Source: DASZZV01 sp035544835
GTDB taxonomy: Bacteria > Acidobacteriota > Thermoanaerobaculia > Gp7-AA8
DNA length: 28,427 nucleotides
Assembly: GCA_035544835.1 (NCBI GenBank)
Contig: DASZZV010000012.1
Coordinates: forward strand, 1 to 28,427
Reading direction: 5' to 3'
In this document: positions 15,659 to 23,575 of the stretch, piece after piece
Position numbering within the stretch: the first letter of the stretch is position 1
Layout: each line of letters opens with the position of its first letter
Position numbers and translations under genes: made by a program
The notes under the pieces: generated by a model
Seen by the model: only the letters and a program-made list of their open reading frames with translations
What the model was told of the DNA's origin: nothing
Databases searched by the model: none

Positions 15659-16882
15659 ATGGACGTCGCAATCCGAGCTGAAGAGCTCTCCAAGGTCTAC
15701 AAGCTCTACCCTCGCCCTGTCGATCGGCTCCTGGAGCTCTTCACGGCCCGGCAGCGCCACACCGAGTTCCCCGCCCTGCAGCAGCTCTCATTCGAAGTCC
15801 CCACTGGGGAGACGATTGGCCTGGTCGGCCAGAACGGAGCAGGGAAGAGCACTTTACTGAAACTCCTCTGCGGGGTTGCTCAAGCCTCCAGCGGTCTTCT
15901 CGAGACGCGCGGAACCATTGCCTCGATCCTGGAGCTCGGGACAGGATTTCACCCCGACTTCAGCGGTCGTGACAATGCCGTCCTCAATGCCTCGATCCTC
16001 GGGTTGAGCGGGAAAGAGATCGAGACAAAGCTGCCGCGCATTCTGGAATTCTCCGAGCTTGGTAACTTCATCGACCGTCCGGTGAAGACCTATTCGTCGG
16101 GCATGTACATGCGCCTTGCATTCTCGGTGGCGGTAAACGTCGATCCGGACATCCTGATCATCGATGAAGCACTCGCTGTCGGCGACGGTCATTTTCAAAA
16201 GAAATGCATCGACAAGATTCGCGAGTTCCAGGAGCGAAAGAAAACGATCTTCTTCTGCTCTCACGCGCTGTATTTCATATCCACCCTGTGCTCTCGGACC
16301 ATGTGGCTCGACCAGGGAACGCTTCGACGAATCGGGCCGGCCATCGACGTCGTGCACGAGTACGAGACCTTTCTGCTCAAGCGGGACAAGGAAAAGCACG
16401 TGGAGGCGGATGCGCCCCGCGATGAGTCACCGGTGAACATCCGCGCCATCGAGCTCACCGACGCATCGGGTAGGGCCGCTGATGTCTTCGACACGGGCGA
16501 TGAGATTCGCGTGAGGCTGCGGATCGAATCCAAATCGCGCTCCGAGAAGATTCATATTCTGGCCGGCGTGCTGAGAGCCGCTGATGAGATGCAGTGCTTC
16601 GCCGTAGGTACTCATGACGACGGTTTGCCTCCCCTGGAGGGCCAGCATGAGTACGACGTGACCGTCAGTCTGCAGAACGTCCTGCTCACCCGAGGAGATT
16701 ACGGGCTCGTTGTCTTCGTCGGCGACGAGAGCGCGATGCATGTGTACGATCGAAAGGATGTCCGTCCGGCTTTCTCGATTCGCGGAGACCGATATGAGAT
16801 CGGATTGATGAAGGTCCGGCATCGTTGGGAGGCACCGGCGGAATCGACGACCGTGCGCCGGCTCGGTCCATTCGCGAAATGA
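15659..16882 (+). CDS. wzt: ABC transporter ATPase for polysaccharide export (Wzt-like, with C-terminal extension)
   Basis: The 407-residue protein has an N-terminal ABC ATPase domain: Walker A GLVGQNGAGKST (about 56-67), signature YSSGMYMRLAF, Walker B DILIIDEALAVGD and switch histidine FFCSHAL. Residues from about 240 form the C-terminal domain typical of Wzt (DVFDTGDEIRVRLRIE through RYEIGLMKVRHRW), which in O-antigen exporters of this class binds the glycan or its chain-end modification. The protein should power the Wzm permease encoded at 5728. The separation of the two genes by 9.1 kb is unusual. Downstream lie repeat copy 2 and a glycosyltransferase gene. The start is the only ATG consistent with the family's short N-terminus; it lacks a Shine-Dalgarno. 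Confidence 0.92.
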   Translation: MDVAIRAEELSKVYKLYPRPVDRLLELFTARQRHTEFPALQQLSFEVPTGETIGLVGQNGAGKSTLLKLLCGVAQASSGLLETRGTIASILELGTGFHPDFSGRDNAVLNASILGLSGKEIETKLPRILEFSELGNFIDRPVKTYSSGMYMRLAFSVAVNVDPDILIIDEALAVGDGHFQKKCIDKIREFQERKKTIFFCSHALYFISTLCSRTMWLDQGTLRRIGPAIDVVHEYETFLLKRDKEKHVEADAPRDESPVNIRAIELTDASGRAADVFDTGDEIRVRLRIESKSRSEKIHILAGVLRAADEMQCFAVGTHDDGLPPLEGQHEYDVTVSLQNVLLTRGDYGLVVFVGDESAMHVYDRKDVRPAFSIRGDRYEIGLMKVRHRWEAPAESTTVRRLGPFAK

Positions 16883-16903
16883 TGCGGAAGATCGGTTTTT
16901 GTT

Positions 16904-17024
16904 TGTGTGGCACAGGCACTCTTGCCTGTGTGCCGGCCGTCGAGGACGGCCTCCCTGTTGAGTCGCAGCAGGAACGCCGCGGCTCGACGCCGCGGCACAC
17001 AGGCAAGAGTGCCTGTGCTACACA
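16904..17024. repeat. Palindromic element copy 2
   Basis: The arms at 16904-16932 and 16996-17024 pair with one mismatch. The first inner hairpin has shifted (GGCCGTC-GAG-GACGGCC, 16935-16951) compared with copies 1 and 3 but still forms a 7-bp stem. The second inner hairpin is unchanged. The element lies between wzt and the next glycosyltransferase and creates a false N-terminal extension in the latter's frame. Confidence 0.88.
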
Positions 17025-17077
17025 AGCAACAGGATGTGAATACAGATCGTCAGCAGTCTGCCATTCGGGGTACCTCG

Positions 17078-18166
17078 TTGTCTGATCGCACCCTTCTCAT
17101 CATCAATTACCACTCCGCATCGCTGACGGCACGAGCGATCGAGACTGCTCGACAGTCATCGTCGGCCCCGCTCCGGACAATGGTCGTCGACAACAGTGAG
17201 TCGGGCGATGAGATGGATCGCTTGCGAACCTTGCCGATCGATGAGCTGATCGCTGCTTCCTCAAATCTCGGATATGGGCGCGGGATCAATCTGGCGCTGC
17301 CCCGATGTAGAGAAGGCGAGTTGATCATCAGTAATCCCGACGTGGAATTCACGGGACCGGCGATTGACCTGCTTTGCGCCGCCCTGGATCACAGCGCCGA
17401 AGTTGCTGGCCCATCTCTCTTCTGGGACGAGTCGCTGCAATGGATGCTTCCTCCTGCCGAGAACACCAGTGTGTGGTCGAAGGCCGCCGAAGCCGCCTTC
17501 CAGCGCTGGTCGTTTGCCGGAAGCTTCATTGGCCGCCGGCGCTGTGCCACGCGCGTTAAATTCTGGTCAGGGGTCTCAGATGTCCATGTCGATCATATTT
17601 CCGGCGCTGTCATGGCGATGCGCACCGACGTCCTTCGCCGGTTGGGAGGCTTTGACGAGCGTTTCGAGCTTTACTTCGAAGAGACCGACCTCATGACCCG
17701 GCTGCGAAAGCAGGGCGGCGCGGTTCGCCTCGTGCGCTCCGCACGATGCCGGCACATCTTCAACCAGAGCTCGTCTTCTCCGGACGAGAGTGGCCGTCTC
17801 TACGCAAAAGCCGAGGAGCTGTATCTCGGGAAATGGTCCCATCCATGGGCACTCGAAGCGCTTGGGCGGATGAAGTCGTCTGCGAGGATGGCGGCACCGA
17901 CGCCGTCGCCCAAAACGGGGGGGGCGCGATTGCTCCGGCCTGGAGAGCCGATTGGCTTGCCCGGACCGGCCGAGGATTATCTCGTCGAAGCGTCACCTCT
18001 CCGTTCATTCTGGTCAGCAGCTGGGTGTTTCCCATCGGAGCGGAAGGTTCTCATCCCCTCCGAGATCGTGGAGACATACAAGGGCCGCGAGCTCTTCGCC
18101 CGAGTCGTGGACAGGAGCACTCTGCGCCCCATCCCAGGGCTGGAATTCGAGATCTCTGTAAAATGA
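17078..18166 (+). CDS. GT2-family glycosyltransferase (rhamnosyltransferase-like)
   Basis: From the TTG at 17078 the product is 362 residues, beginning MSDRTLLIINYHSASLTARA. It shows the GT-A order of family 2: the nucleotide-binding N-terminal strand, MVVDNSES, SSNLGYGRGINLAL, the metal-binding SNPDVEF, then SGAVMAMRTDVLRRLGGFDERFELYFEETDLMTRL, which is typical of rhamnosyltransferase-type enzymes. About 130 C-terminal residues are of unknown type. The start is chosen because GGGG lies 7 nt before the TTG and the family begins at this point; a GTG at 17036 is possible. The frame is open upstream through repeat copy 2 to an ATG at 16907, but that extension is repeat-derived. It probably adds a sugar to the glycan exported by Wzm/Wzt. 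The next gene starts 7 bp after the stop. Confidence 0.85.
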   Translation: MSDRTLLIINYHSASLTARAIETARQSSSAPLRTMVVDNSESGDEMDRLRTLPIDELIAASSNLGYGRGINLALPRCREGELIISNPDVEFTGPAIDLLCAALDHSAEVAGPSLFWDESLQWMLPPAENTSVWSKAAEAAFQRWSFAGSFIGRRRCATRVKFWSGVSDVHVDHISGAVMAMRTDVLRRLGGFDERFELYFEETDLMTRLRKQGGAVRLVRSARCRHIFNQSSSSPDESGRLYAKAEELYLGKWSHPWALEALGRMKSSARMAAPTPSPKTGGARLLRPGEPIGLPGPAEDYLVEASPLRSFWSAAGCFPSERKVLIPSEIVETYKGRELFARVVDRSTLRPIPGLEFEISVK

Positions 18167-18173
18167 GCACAGC

Positions 18174-19808
18174 ATGAACAAGCCGGCTTTCTCAGTCGTC
18201 GTACCTGCGTACAACGAGAACTCGATCATCGGCGAGAGTCTCGGTGTGATCGCCGGGTACCTTCAGGAGACCGGCTTAACTTACGAGTTGCTCGTCGTCG
18301 ATGACGGCTCGACCGACAACACCGTCGAAATGGTTGAGGCGTTTCGCAACACCAACCCAAACGTTCGCCTCATCCGGATGGGCAAGAACCAGGGCAAGGG
18401 GGCAGCGGTCCGGCGCGGCGTACAGGAAGCCCGAGGCGAGGTGATTTCGTTTACCGATGCCGACCTTCCTTATCGAGTGCAGAACCTCGGGGACGTAATT
18501 GCCCTCGTGCAGTCGGGCGTGACCGACATTGCCATTGGTGCTCGCGATCTCAAGACTTCCGAGTCAGATCCGTCGTATCCCTGGATTCGAAAGTTCATGG
18601 GGCGCAGCTTCTCACTGATAGTGCAGGCTCTTCTCGTTCCTCGAATTCCGGACACGCAATGCGGGCTTAAGGCATTCTCGGGATCGGCGGCGAAGCTGCT
18701 TTTTGCGGAATCGAAGATCAACAGCTTTGGATTTGATTTCGAGATCCTGTTTCTGGCGAACAAGTACGGCTTCCGGGTGGAACGGGTGCCGGTGACGATG
18801 TCGCATCGGCACGAGTCCAAGGTGCGGCTGATTCGTGACTCCGCGAAGATGCTGCATGACGTCATCCGCGTGCGGCGCATCAATCGCCAGATGGGTTACC
18901 GGGCTGCTCCGAGATGTCCGGTCTGTTTCTCGGCTGAGGTCTGGAGCCTGGCGCAGATCGGCGGCTGGGTGGTGCGGCAGTGCAAGCGCTGCCATGGTCG
19001 CTATCTGAATGTATTTCCCTCGACCGAGGAGCTGGAGAAGCTTTACGACAAGGATTATTACAGCAGTTCCGACGGACTCTCGCGCGGATACGAGTCGCGG
19101 GAGATGAGTGTGGCGAACGAGCGCACGGCCCAGCGACGGGCCGCTTTGCTGCGCCGTCAGGTGCCGGCCCAGGCTCGCGTGCTCGAGGTCGGGGCCGGTA
19201 ACGGTCTGCTGGGTCGGGTTCTGGCGAGCGAATTCGAATACGTCGGGATCGACCTGTGCGAACCGGCCGTCCGGGAGGCGCGCTCTTCAGGGCTCAACAT
19301 TCTCCGGGCCAGTCTCGGTGATTACGTGAACACTGAAATGCCGTTCGACGCCCTGACCCTCTTTCATGTCTTTGAGCATCTCCCCGATCCGCACGATGCT
19401 CTCGGAAAGATCAGTGAGCTCCTCAAGCCGGGCGGCACTCTGGTCATCATCACCCCGGATACGGAGAGCCTCCTGTGTGCCGTGTCTGGAGATCGCTGGG
19501 TCAGCTACAAGTTTCCCGAGCATCTGATTCTCTACTCGCGGTCAGGACTCATTGAGTTGCTGGAGCGGTCGGGCTTCGAGATCGTCGATGCCAGTTCAGA
19601 CTATGAGTACTGCGATCATGACTTCGTGGTCTCACGTCTCGAGAAGCTCAGTCCTGCCCTGGCAAGCGTCGCCAGGGTGGTGCTGAAGCCGCTGCCCAAT
19701 CCCCTGCCCGTGACCTCTGGCTCGATCTGCATCGTGGCCAAGAGGCGGGCAGGGTCGCCGTCGAACATGCGGGCAATCAGGGCGATCGAACCGACGCATG
19801 CCCGGTGA
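18174..19808 (+). CDS. Fusion of GT2 (dolichyl-phosphate-sugar synthase-like) and a class I methyltransferase
   Basis: The protein is 544 residues. Residues 1-235 are a GT2 domain of the DPM1/ALG5 type: VVVPAYNEN, LLVVDDGSTDNT (about 39-50), NQGKGAAVRRG, FTDADLPY (about 93-100), DTQCGLKAF and the HRHESKVRLI end. A zinc-ribbon-like CPVC...CKRC segment follows (about 247-269). Then comes a SAM-dependent methyltransferase domain with motif I VLEVGAGNGLLG (about 336), FHVFEHLPDP (about 395) and FPEHLILYSRSGL, as in the Methyltransf_23 group. The first half would transfer a sugar to a polyprenyl phosphate, and the second would methylate a sugar or lipid-linked glycan. Methylation as a chain-end signal would fit the Wzt C-terminal domain, but this is inference. 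The stop overlaps the next gene by 11 nt. Confidence 0.87.
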   Translation: MNKPAFSVVVPAYNENSIIGESLGVIAGYLQETGLTYELLVVDDGSTDNTVEMVEAFRNTNPNVRLIRMGKNQGKGAAVRRGVQEARGEVISFTDADLPYRVQNLGDVIALVQSGVTDIAIGARDLKTSESDPSYPWIRKFMGRSFSLIVQALLVPRIPDTQCGLKAFSGSAAKLLFAESKINSFGFDFEILFLANKYGFRVERVPVTMSHRHESKVRLIRDSAKMLHDVIRVRRINRQMGYRAAPRCPVCFSAEVWSLAQIGGWVVRQCKRCHGRYLNVFPSTEELEKLYDKDYYSSSDGLSRGYESREMSVANERTAQRRAALLRRQVPAQARVLEVGAGNGLLGRVLASEFEYVGIDLCEPAVREARSSGLNILRASLGDYVNTEMPFDALTLFHVFEHLPDPHDALGKISELLKPGGTLVIITPDTESLLCAVSGDRWVSYKFPEHLILYSRSGLIELLERSGFEIVDASSDYEYCDHDFVVSRLEKLSPALASVARVVLKPLPNPLPVTSGSICIVAKRRAGSPSNMRAIRAIEPTHAR

Positions 19809-20721
19809 CCTGACCGAGGTCGTCCGGCGGGCCACTCGTGACGATATTTCGGGACTGGCCGCTCTTTTCCTGGAAGTCTTCCGTGAAGAGAGAGATGAGC
19901 GTGTCTGGTCGTGGAAGTTTTTTGACGAGTCCCGCCCGGGGGCCAGTTTCGTCTGTGAGGCCGGGGGGAGAATCGTCGCCCACTGCGGCGGCACGCCGGT
20001 GCGTTTCCGCGACGGCAACAGCGAGTATCCCGCCTTTCAATCCGTGGACTTCATGAGCAGTCCTGCTTATGCCGGCGGAATTGGGGGCGGCGGAGTCTTT
20101 GTCCGCACGGTGCATGAGTTTTTTCGGCAGATGTGTGGCGAGGGGGGCAAGGCTCCGCTGGTCTATGGGTTTCCTGGCGAGCGCCATCGCCTTCTGGGCG
20201 AAAGGTTGCTCGGCTATAGACCCATTGAGCCTGTGGGTGAGCTCAGCCTCGAGAGCACGGCCGCGAATATCTCGCCTGACGAGCTGACGGAAAAGGCGTT
20301 GTCGAGTTTCGACAAAGGGCAGTTTCCCCTCGGCGGCGTTCGCGATCGGCACTATCTGCGCTGGCGCTACCTCACACACCCGGTGCATCGCTATCGATAC
20401 CTTGCCATGCGGTCTACCTTCTTCGGGTCGAAAGTGGCAGCAATCCTGCGTGAGACTGACGAGTGTTTCTATCTGATGGAGCTCGGCGGCGGAGGGCTTA
20501 CGACCGGCACTCTGCGGGCGCTGGCAGCGGGCCTGTGCCGTTTGGGAAAACCGGTGCGCGGATGGTTCTCTCCAAGCCATCGATTGGCGTTCGCTTTGAG
20601 AGAGGCGGGATTCACCTTCAGAGAGCGCGATCACTATCTGGAGTGCCGGTACTTCTCGAAAAGACTGCAGCCTCGATCCGGAGAGTTTTACTACACGCTC
20701 GGTGACTACGATGTTTTCTAA
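19798..20721 (+). CDS. GNAT-type acyltransferase-like protein
   Basis: The 307-residue protein begins with a GNAT-like N-terminus (VVRRATRDDISGLAALFLEVF, then VWSWKFFDESRPGASFVCEAGGRIVAHCGG). The central strand-helix segment VDFMSSPAYAGGIGGGGVFVRTVHEFF (about 81-107) occupies the acetyl-CoA pyrophosphate-loop position, and the glycines and hydrophobic strands fit. A second, degenerate GNAT-like half ends HRLAFALREAGFTFRERDHYLE. Such tandem GNAT proteins occur in glycan clusters and may acetylate amino sugars. The substrate is unknown. It starts inside the methyltransferase end (11-nt overlap) and is followed 18 bp later by a response regulator gene. Confidence 0.65.
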   Translation: MPGDLTEVVRRATRDDISGLAALFLEVFREERDERVWSWKFFDESRPGASFVCEAGGRIVAHCGGTPVRFRDGNSEYPAFQSVDFMSSPAYAGGIGGGGVFVRTVHEFFRQMCGEGGKAPLVYGFPGERHRLLGERLLGYRPIEPVGELSLESTAANISPDELTEKALSSFDKGQFPLGGVRDRHYLRWRYLTHPVHRYRYLAMRSTFFGSKVAAILRETDECFYLMELGGGGLTTGTLRALAAGLCRLGKPVRGWFSPSHRLAFALREAGFTFRERDHYLECRYFSKRLQPRSGEFYYTLGDYDVF

Positions 20722-20739
20722 CACCTGATCGAGATAGAC

Positions 20740-21156
20740 ATGAGCGACTTCCTTCAGCCTGACACTTCCCCTCTTCCCAGAGTGAAGGACGTCGACCGGA
20801 AAAGGGTGCTGGTCGTGGACGATGACCTGCCTCTTCGTGGGATGTTGTCTGCCGCGCTGAGGCAGGGTGGATATCAGGTGTTGCTGGCCGGAGACGGCGG
20901 AGAGGCCGAACGCGCCGTGACCCTTCACAGCCCACACCTCGTCCTTCTCGACCTCATGATGCCCGGCATCAACGGCTGGGACTTTCTGCAGAAGATGAAG
21001 GAAACAGGGCGTATTGGGTCCATCCCCATCATCGTGATCTCAGCCCATCTGCGCACCGAGCCCCAGGCGATTCTGGATATGGGTGTTACGGCCATTCTGC
21101 CCAAGCCATTCAACCTCGACGAGCTTCTGCAACTGGTCGAGCACTTCGCGCATTGA
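20740..21156 (+). CDS. Single-domain response regulator (REC only)
   Basis: The 138-residue protein has about 20 variable residues and then a complete receiver domain: acidic pocket RVLVVDDD (about 24-31), phospho-acceptor aspartate in VLLDLMMPGINGWDF (about 68-82), switch serine in IPIIVISAH and conserved lysine in AILPKPFNLDEL. It has no output domain, so it would act by binding a partner or by phosphotransfer. It has no adjacent histidine kinase, although a possible sensor gene begins at 27983. It is the last gene of the plus-strand glycan operon and ends in front of repeat copy 3, facing the convergent deacetylase gene. Confidence 0.92.
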   Translation: MSDFLQPDTSPLPRVKDVDRKRVLVVDDDLPLRGMLSAALRQGGYQVLLAGDGGEAERAVTLHSPHLVLLDLMMPGINGWDFLQKMKETGRIGSIPIIVISAHLRTEPQAILDMGVTAILPKPFNLDELLQLVEHFAH

Positions 21157-21175
21157 GACGTGGCTTTGGCGTCCC

Positions 21176-21314
21176 GTTGCTTCTTGTGTGGCACAGGCAC
21201 TCTTGCCTGTGTGTCGGCCGTCGAGGCCGACTTTTCTGTTGAGTTGCAGGAGGAACGCCGCGGCTCGACGCCGCGGCACACAGGCAAGAGTGCCTGTGCC
21301 ACACAAGAAGCAAC
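21176..21314. repeat. Palindromic element copy 3 (extended inverted repeat)
   Basis: The 29-bp arms are 21185-21213 and 21277-21305. Here the pairing extends another 9 bp outward on both sides (GTTGCTTCT at 21176-21184 with AGAAGCAAC at 21306-21314), giving 38 perfect pairs. The two inner hairpins are as in copy 1. The element sits exactly between the convergent response regulator (stop 21156) and deacetylase (stop 21338) genes, where it could act as a bidirectional transcription barrier. Confidence 0.9.
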
Positions 21315-21335
21315 CCGATGGTTGTCGAGGACCCC

Positions 21336-22109
21336 TCAGGAAATCAATTGATCGTCTTGCGGGATGACGAATCGGTAACCGTCACCGGACAATCGGGTCA
21401 GCAAGGCTTCCAGGCAGCTAGCGCTGAAGGATTCGCCAGCTGCGGTGAAAACGCCTTCGTGCATCAGTACGATCGCTCCGGGCTGTACATCACGACATAT
21501 TCGGTCGACGACCTTGTCGACGTCGGAAGCTCGCGCACCGTCAAACCCTCGCGACGACCAGGCGATCAGACGCATTCGGCGTCGGGTCAGGGCGGGATGC
21601 GCGAACAGGTTCTTGAATCCGACCGGAGCGCGGAACCATCGGCACTCGCCGGCACCAATCCGGGCCAGGGCCGCGTTGCAGTTGTCGATCTCCCTCTCGA
21701 TGGTGGGTAGCCTGGCTCTCCAGAAGCTGCCCGAAGGATGTGTGTCGGAGTGATTGCCTAACGTGTGTCCGGCATCGATCGCTGCGCGTGCGACCTCCGG
21801 CCAGGCTGTTACGTTTTTGCCTTTCACGAAGAACGTGGCCCGGGCTTCGAAGCGTTTCAGAATCTCCACGACTCTCGGCGTGTCCTCGGGATGCGGGCCA
21901 TCATCAATGGTCAGCCACACCTCGCGACCTCGAGGTTCGAAGGAGGTTACGACTGGTCCCCACCATCCACAGGTCGGTCGGAGGGTCGCGTACAAAGCCA
22001 GCATGTGTGACACGAAGACGACCCCGAGCGCTCCGAGTGGCGACTGCCTCACGATCAGGAGAGCGAGGAGGGGCGCGACGAAGAGGGCGGTGATGATGAG
22101 TCTACGCAT
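21336..22109 (-). CDS. Polysaccharide deacetylase (NodB homology domain), membrane-anchored
   Basis: The 257-residue protein has two N-terminal hydrophobic segments (about 4-20 and 27-43) and then a NodB domain (about 58-245). Motif 1 is WLTIDDGPHPEDTP with the catalytic and metal-binding Asp pair, motif 2 is GNHSDTHPSGSF with both metal-binding histidines, motif 3 is WFRAPVGFKN, and the last motif is IVLMHEG. All key residues are present, so it should be an active metal-dependent N- or O-deacetylase working at the outer face of the inner membrane. It is the last gene of the six-gene minus-strand operon, overlapping the preceding gene by 8 nt. The glycan built by the neighbouring glycosyltransferases is the likely substrate (inference). 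Confidence 0.92.
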   Translation of the reverse strand: MRRLIITALFVAPLLALLIVRQSPLGALGVVFVSHMLALYATLRPTCGWWGPVVTSFEPRGREVWLTIDDGPHPEDTPRVVEILKRFEARATFFVKGKNVTAWPEVARAAIDAGHTLGNHSDTHPSGSFWRARLPTIEREIDNCNAALARIGAGECRWFRAPVGFKNLFAHPALTRRRMRLIAWSSRGFDGARASDVDKVVDRICRDVQPGAIVLMHEGVFTAAGESFSASCLEALLTRLSGDGYRFVIPQDDQLIS

Positions 22110-22668
22110 TGGTCGGCGTCGTGCCTCTCACCGAGCTCCTGTTGGAATTCAGAATCTTCATTGCCAGAGCGGCGATGCCATTCAAGGCCAGCAGGACAAG
22201 CCAGGTCGCACCGATCCAGCGCAGAGGCGAATGGAGCGAGATGAAGAAGATTGCCAGCGACAGAAAGAGCAGCTGATACATCCAGGCGTTGAAGCGCAGC
22301 TCGTTGAAGCGCGAGCTCATTCTTCGGAGTGGCCAGGCCAGGATGGCGAAGATGGTCAGCAGGACATTCAGGCCCACGGCGATGACAAGGGGCAGCAGCG
22401 GTAGCAGGAGCAGCGCTCTCCATCCGAATCGCCCGTAGCTCGGAATCATGATTGCCAGTAGTGACATTGTCATGATGATGGATGCCACTGCATAGACCTC
22501 CCGGTTGTTCTGCTCGGGAGACGACACGTTGTAGACGGTGCGGCCGTGTATATCCTCCGTTCTGGTAGTGCTTGAACCGACCACGAAGGTCTGGATCAGA
22601 CGGGTCAGAGCATAAGTAGCCCTGCTCGGATCACCCTGAGCCACTCCCGGCGGTAACCACTCAGGCAT
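22102..22668 (-). CDS. Membrane protein of unknown function in the glycan operon
   Basis: From the ATG at 22668 the product is 188 residues: a polar N-terminus of about 60 residues, then four hydrophobic segments (AVASIIMTMSLLAIMI, ALLLLPLLPLVIAVGLNVLLTI, MYQLLFLSLAIFFI and WLVLLALNGIAALAM). I do not recognise the family. The longer frame up to 22770 runs inside the acyltransferase gene and is not supported. The start overlaps the acyltransferase stop by 8 nt and the stop overlaps the deacetylase start by 8 nt, so it is clearly an operon member and probably works with one of these two enzymes. Confidence 0.7.
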   Translation of the reverse strand: MPEWLPPGVAQGDPSRATYALTRLIQTFVVGSSTTRTEDIHGRTVYNVSSPEQNNREVYAVASIIMTMSLLAIMIPSYGRFGWRALLLLPLLPLVIAVGLNVLLTIFAILAWPLRRMSSRFNELRFNAWMYQLLFLSLAIFFISLHSPLRWIGATWLVLLALNGIAALAMKILNSNRSSVRGTTPTNA

Positions 22669-23575
22669 TGTTCGGACCCTCCATGAAGGGCTCAAACGCA
22701 AACCACTGGAACCAGTAGTCCCGAATCTGCTGCTCGAGAATCGGCCGCCACTGGGCGACGCAGCGGTCAATGTCGGCCTGACGGTTCCGCCCGGTACGTT
22801 CGCAACGAAAGGGCGGAAAGGTAAGGACGCGGTAGCGGCGGCGTCCGACTCGGGCCACGAACAGAGGATAGACGAGTACCCTCGTGACCATGGCCAGCGC
22901 GAACGGGCCCGACGGTAGCGAGGCTGGCTGGCCGAACAGAGAGGTCGCTACGGAGGTCACGCCCGGGACGACGCGGTCTCCCTGAATGGCTACGATTTTT
23001 CCGTCCCGCAGGGCTTGCACCAGATCGATCGCCAGCACGGACGACTCCAGGTTGTAGGTGACCTCGAGGTTCCTGGCGGTGGCATCGCGCTGCTGGTGGG
23101 CAAAGCGCTGAGTCTCCGGATCGACCTCCGGGGCGCGAATCATGGTGATAGGCCGATTCAGTTTCTCAGCGAAGAGAAAGGATCCCAGGTCGTAGTTTCC
23201 CATGTGTGCCGTGAGGATGAGCGCACCCTCCGGGGACTGGGCCAGCTGCTCCAGATACTCGACGCCTTCAAACTCCCAGTCGACTGCGCGCTGCAACTGA
23301 CTGAATCGTGCTGTGTCCGACAGGGTGCATGCGAAATTCCAGAACACGCGATAAGCGCGCGACTGAAGTGCGAGCCACGAGGAGCCGGGGAAGACCGCGC
23401 CCATGTTCCGGGCCACACCTCGCCTTCCGGGGATCCAGAGCAGGAAAAAGAGTGTTGCCCACAGCCAGAGCAGAATAGGCTCGACGAAAAACGGCACGTT
23501 TCGGACAGCCCAGGCGAGATACTGCCGCCAGAAAACTCCTCTCGGTACAAACCGGCTCCCCAGACTCTTCTTCAC
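22661..23575 (-). CDS. LpxL/HtrB-type lysophospholipid acyltransferase
   Basis: The 304-residue protein has an N-terminal membrane helix (FFVEPILLWLWATLFFLLWIP) and the HX4D catalytic motif in LILTAHMGNYDLGSFLF (about 123-139). Further family blocks are ITMIRAPE, IVAIQGDRVV, LPSGPFALAM and the C-terminal DYWFQWFAFEPF. Family members add a secondary acyl chain to lipid A or acylate other glycolipids at the inner membrane. Start: GTG at 23575 in a GTGA overlap with the upstream glycosyltransferase. Presence within a glycosyltransferase operon rather than near lpx genes suggests a dedicated glycolipid substrate; this is inference. Confidence 0.88.
   Translation of the reverse strand: MKKSLGSRFVPRGVFWRQYLAWAVRNVPFFVEPILLWLWATLFFLLWIPGRRGVARNMGAVFPGSSWLALQSRAYRVFWNFACTLSDTARFSQLQRAVDWEFEGVEYLEQLAQSPEGALILTAHMGNYDLGSFLFAEKLNRPITMIRAPEVDPETQRFAHQQRDATARNLEVTYNLESSVLAIDLVQALRDGKIVAIQGDRVVPGVTSVATSLFGQPASLPSGPFALAMVTRVLVYPLFVARVGRRRYRVLTFPPFRCERTGRNRQADIDRCVAQWRPILEQQIRDYWFQWFAFEPFMEGPNNA

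Noticed and set aside
19777..20937. A 386-residue minus-strand open frame opposite the GNAT and response regulator genes
   Set aside because: It crosses two well-supported genes and has no recognisable domain; it is a by-product of high G+C.
343..21314. Three dispersed palindromes considered as a CRISPR array
   Set aside because: The copies are thousands of bases apart, without regular spacers or cas genes.
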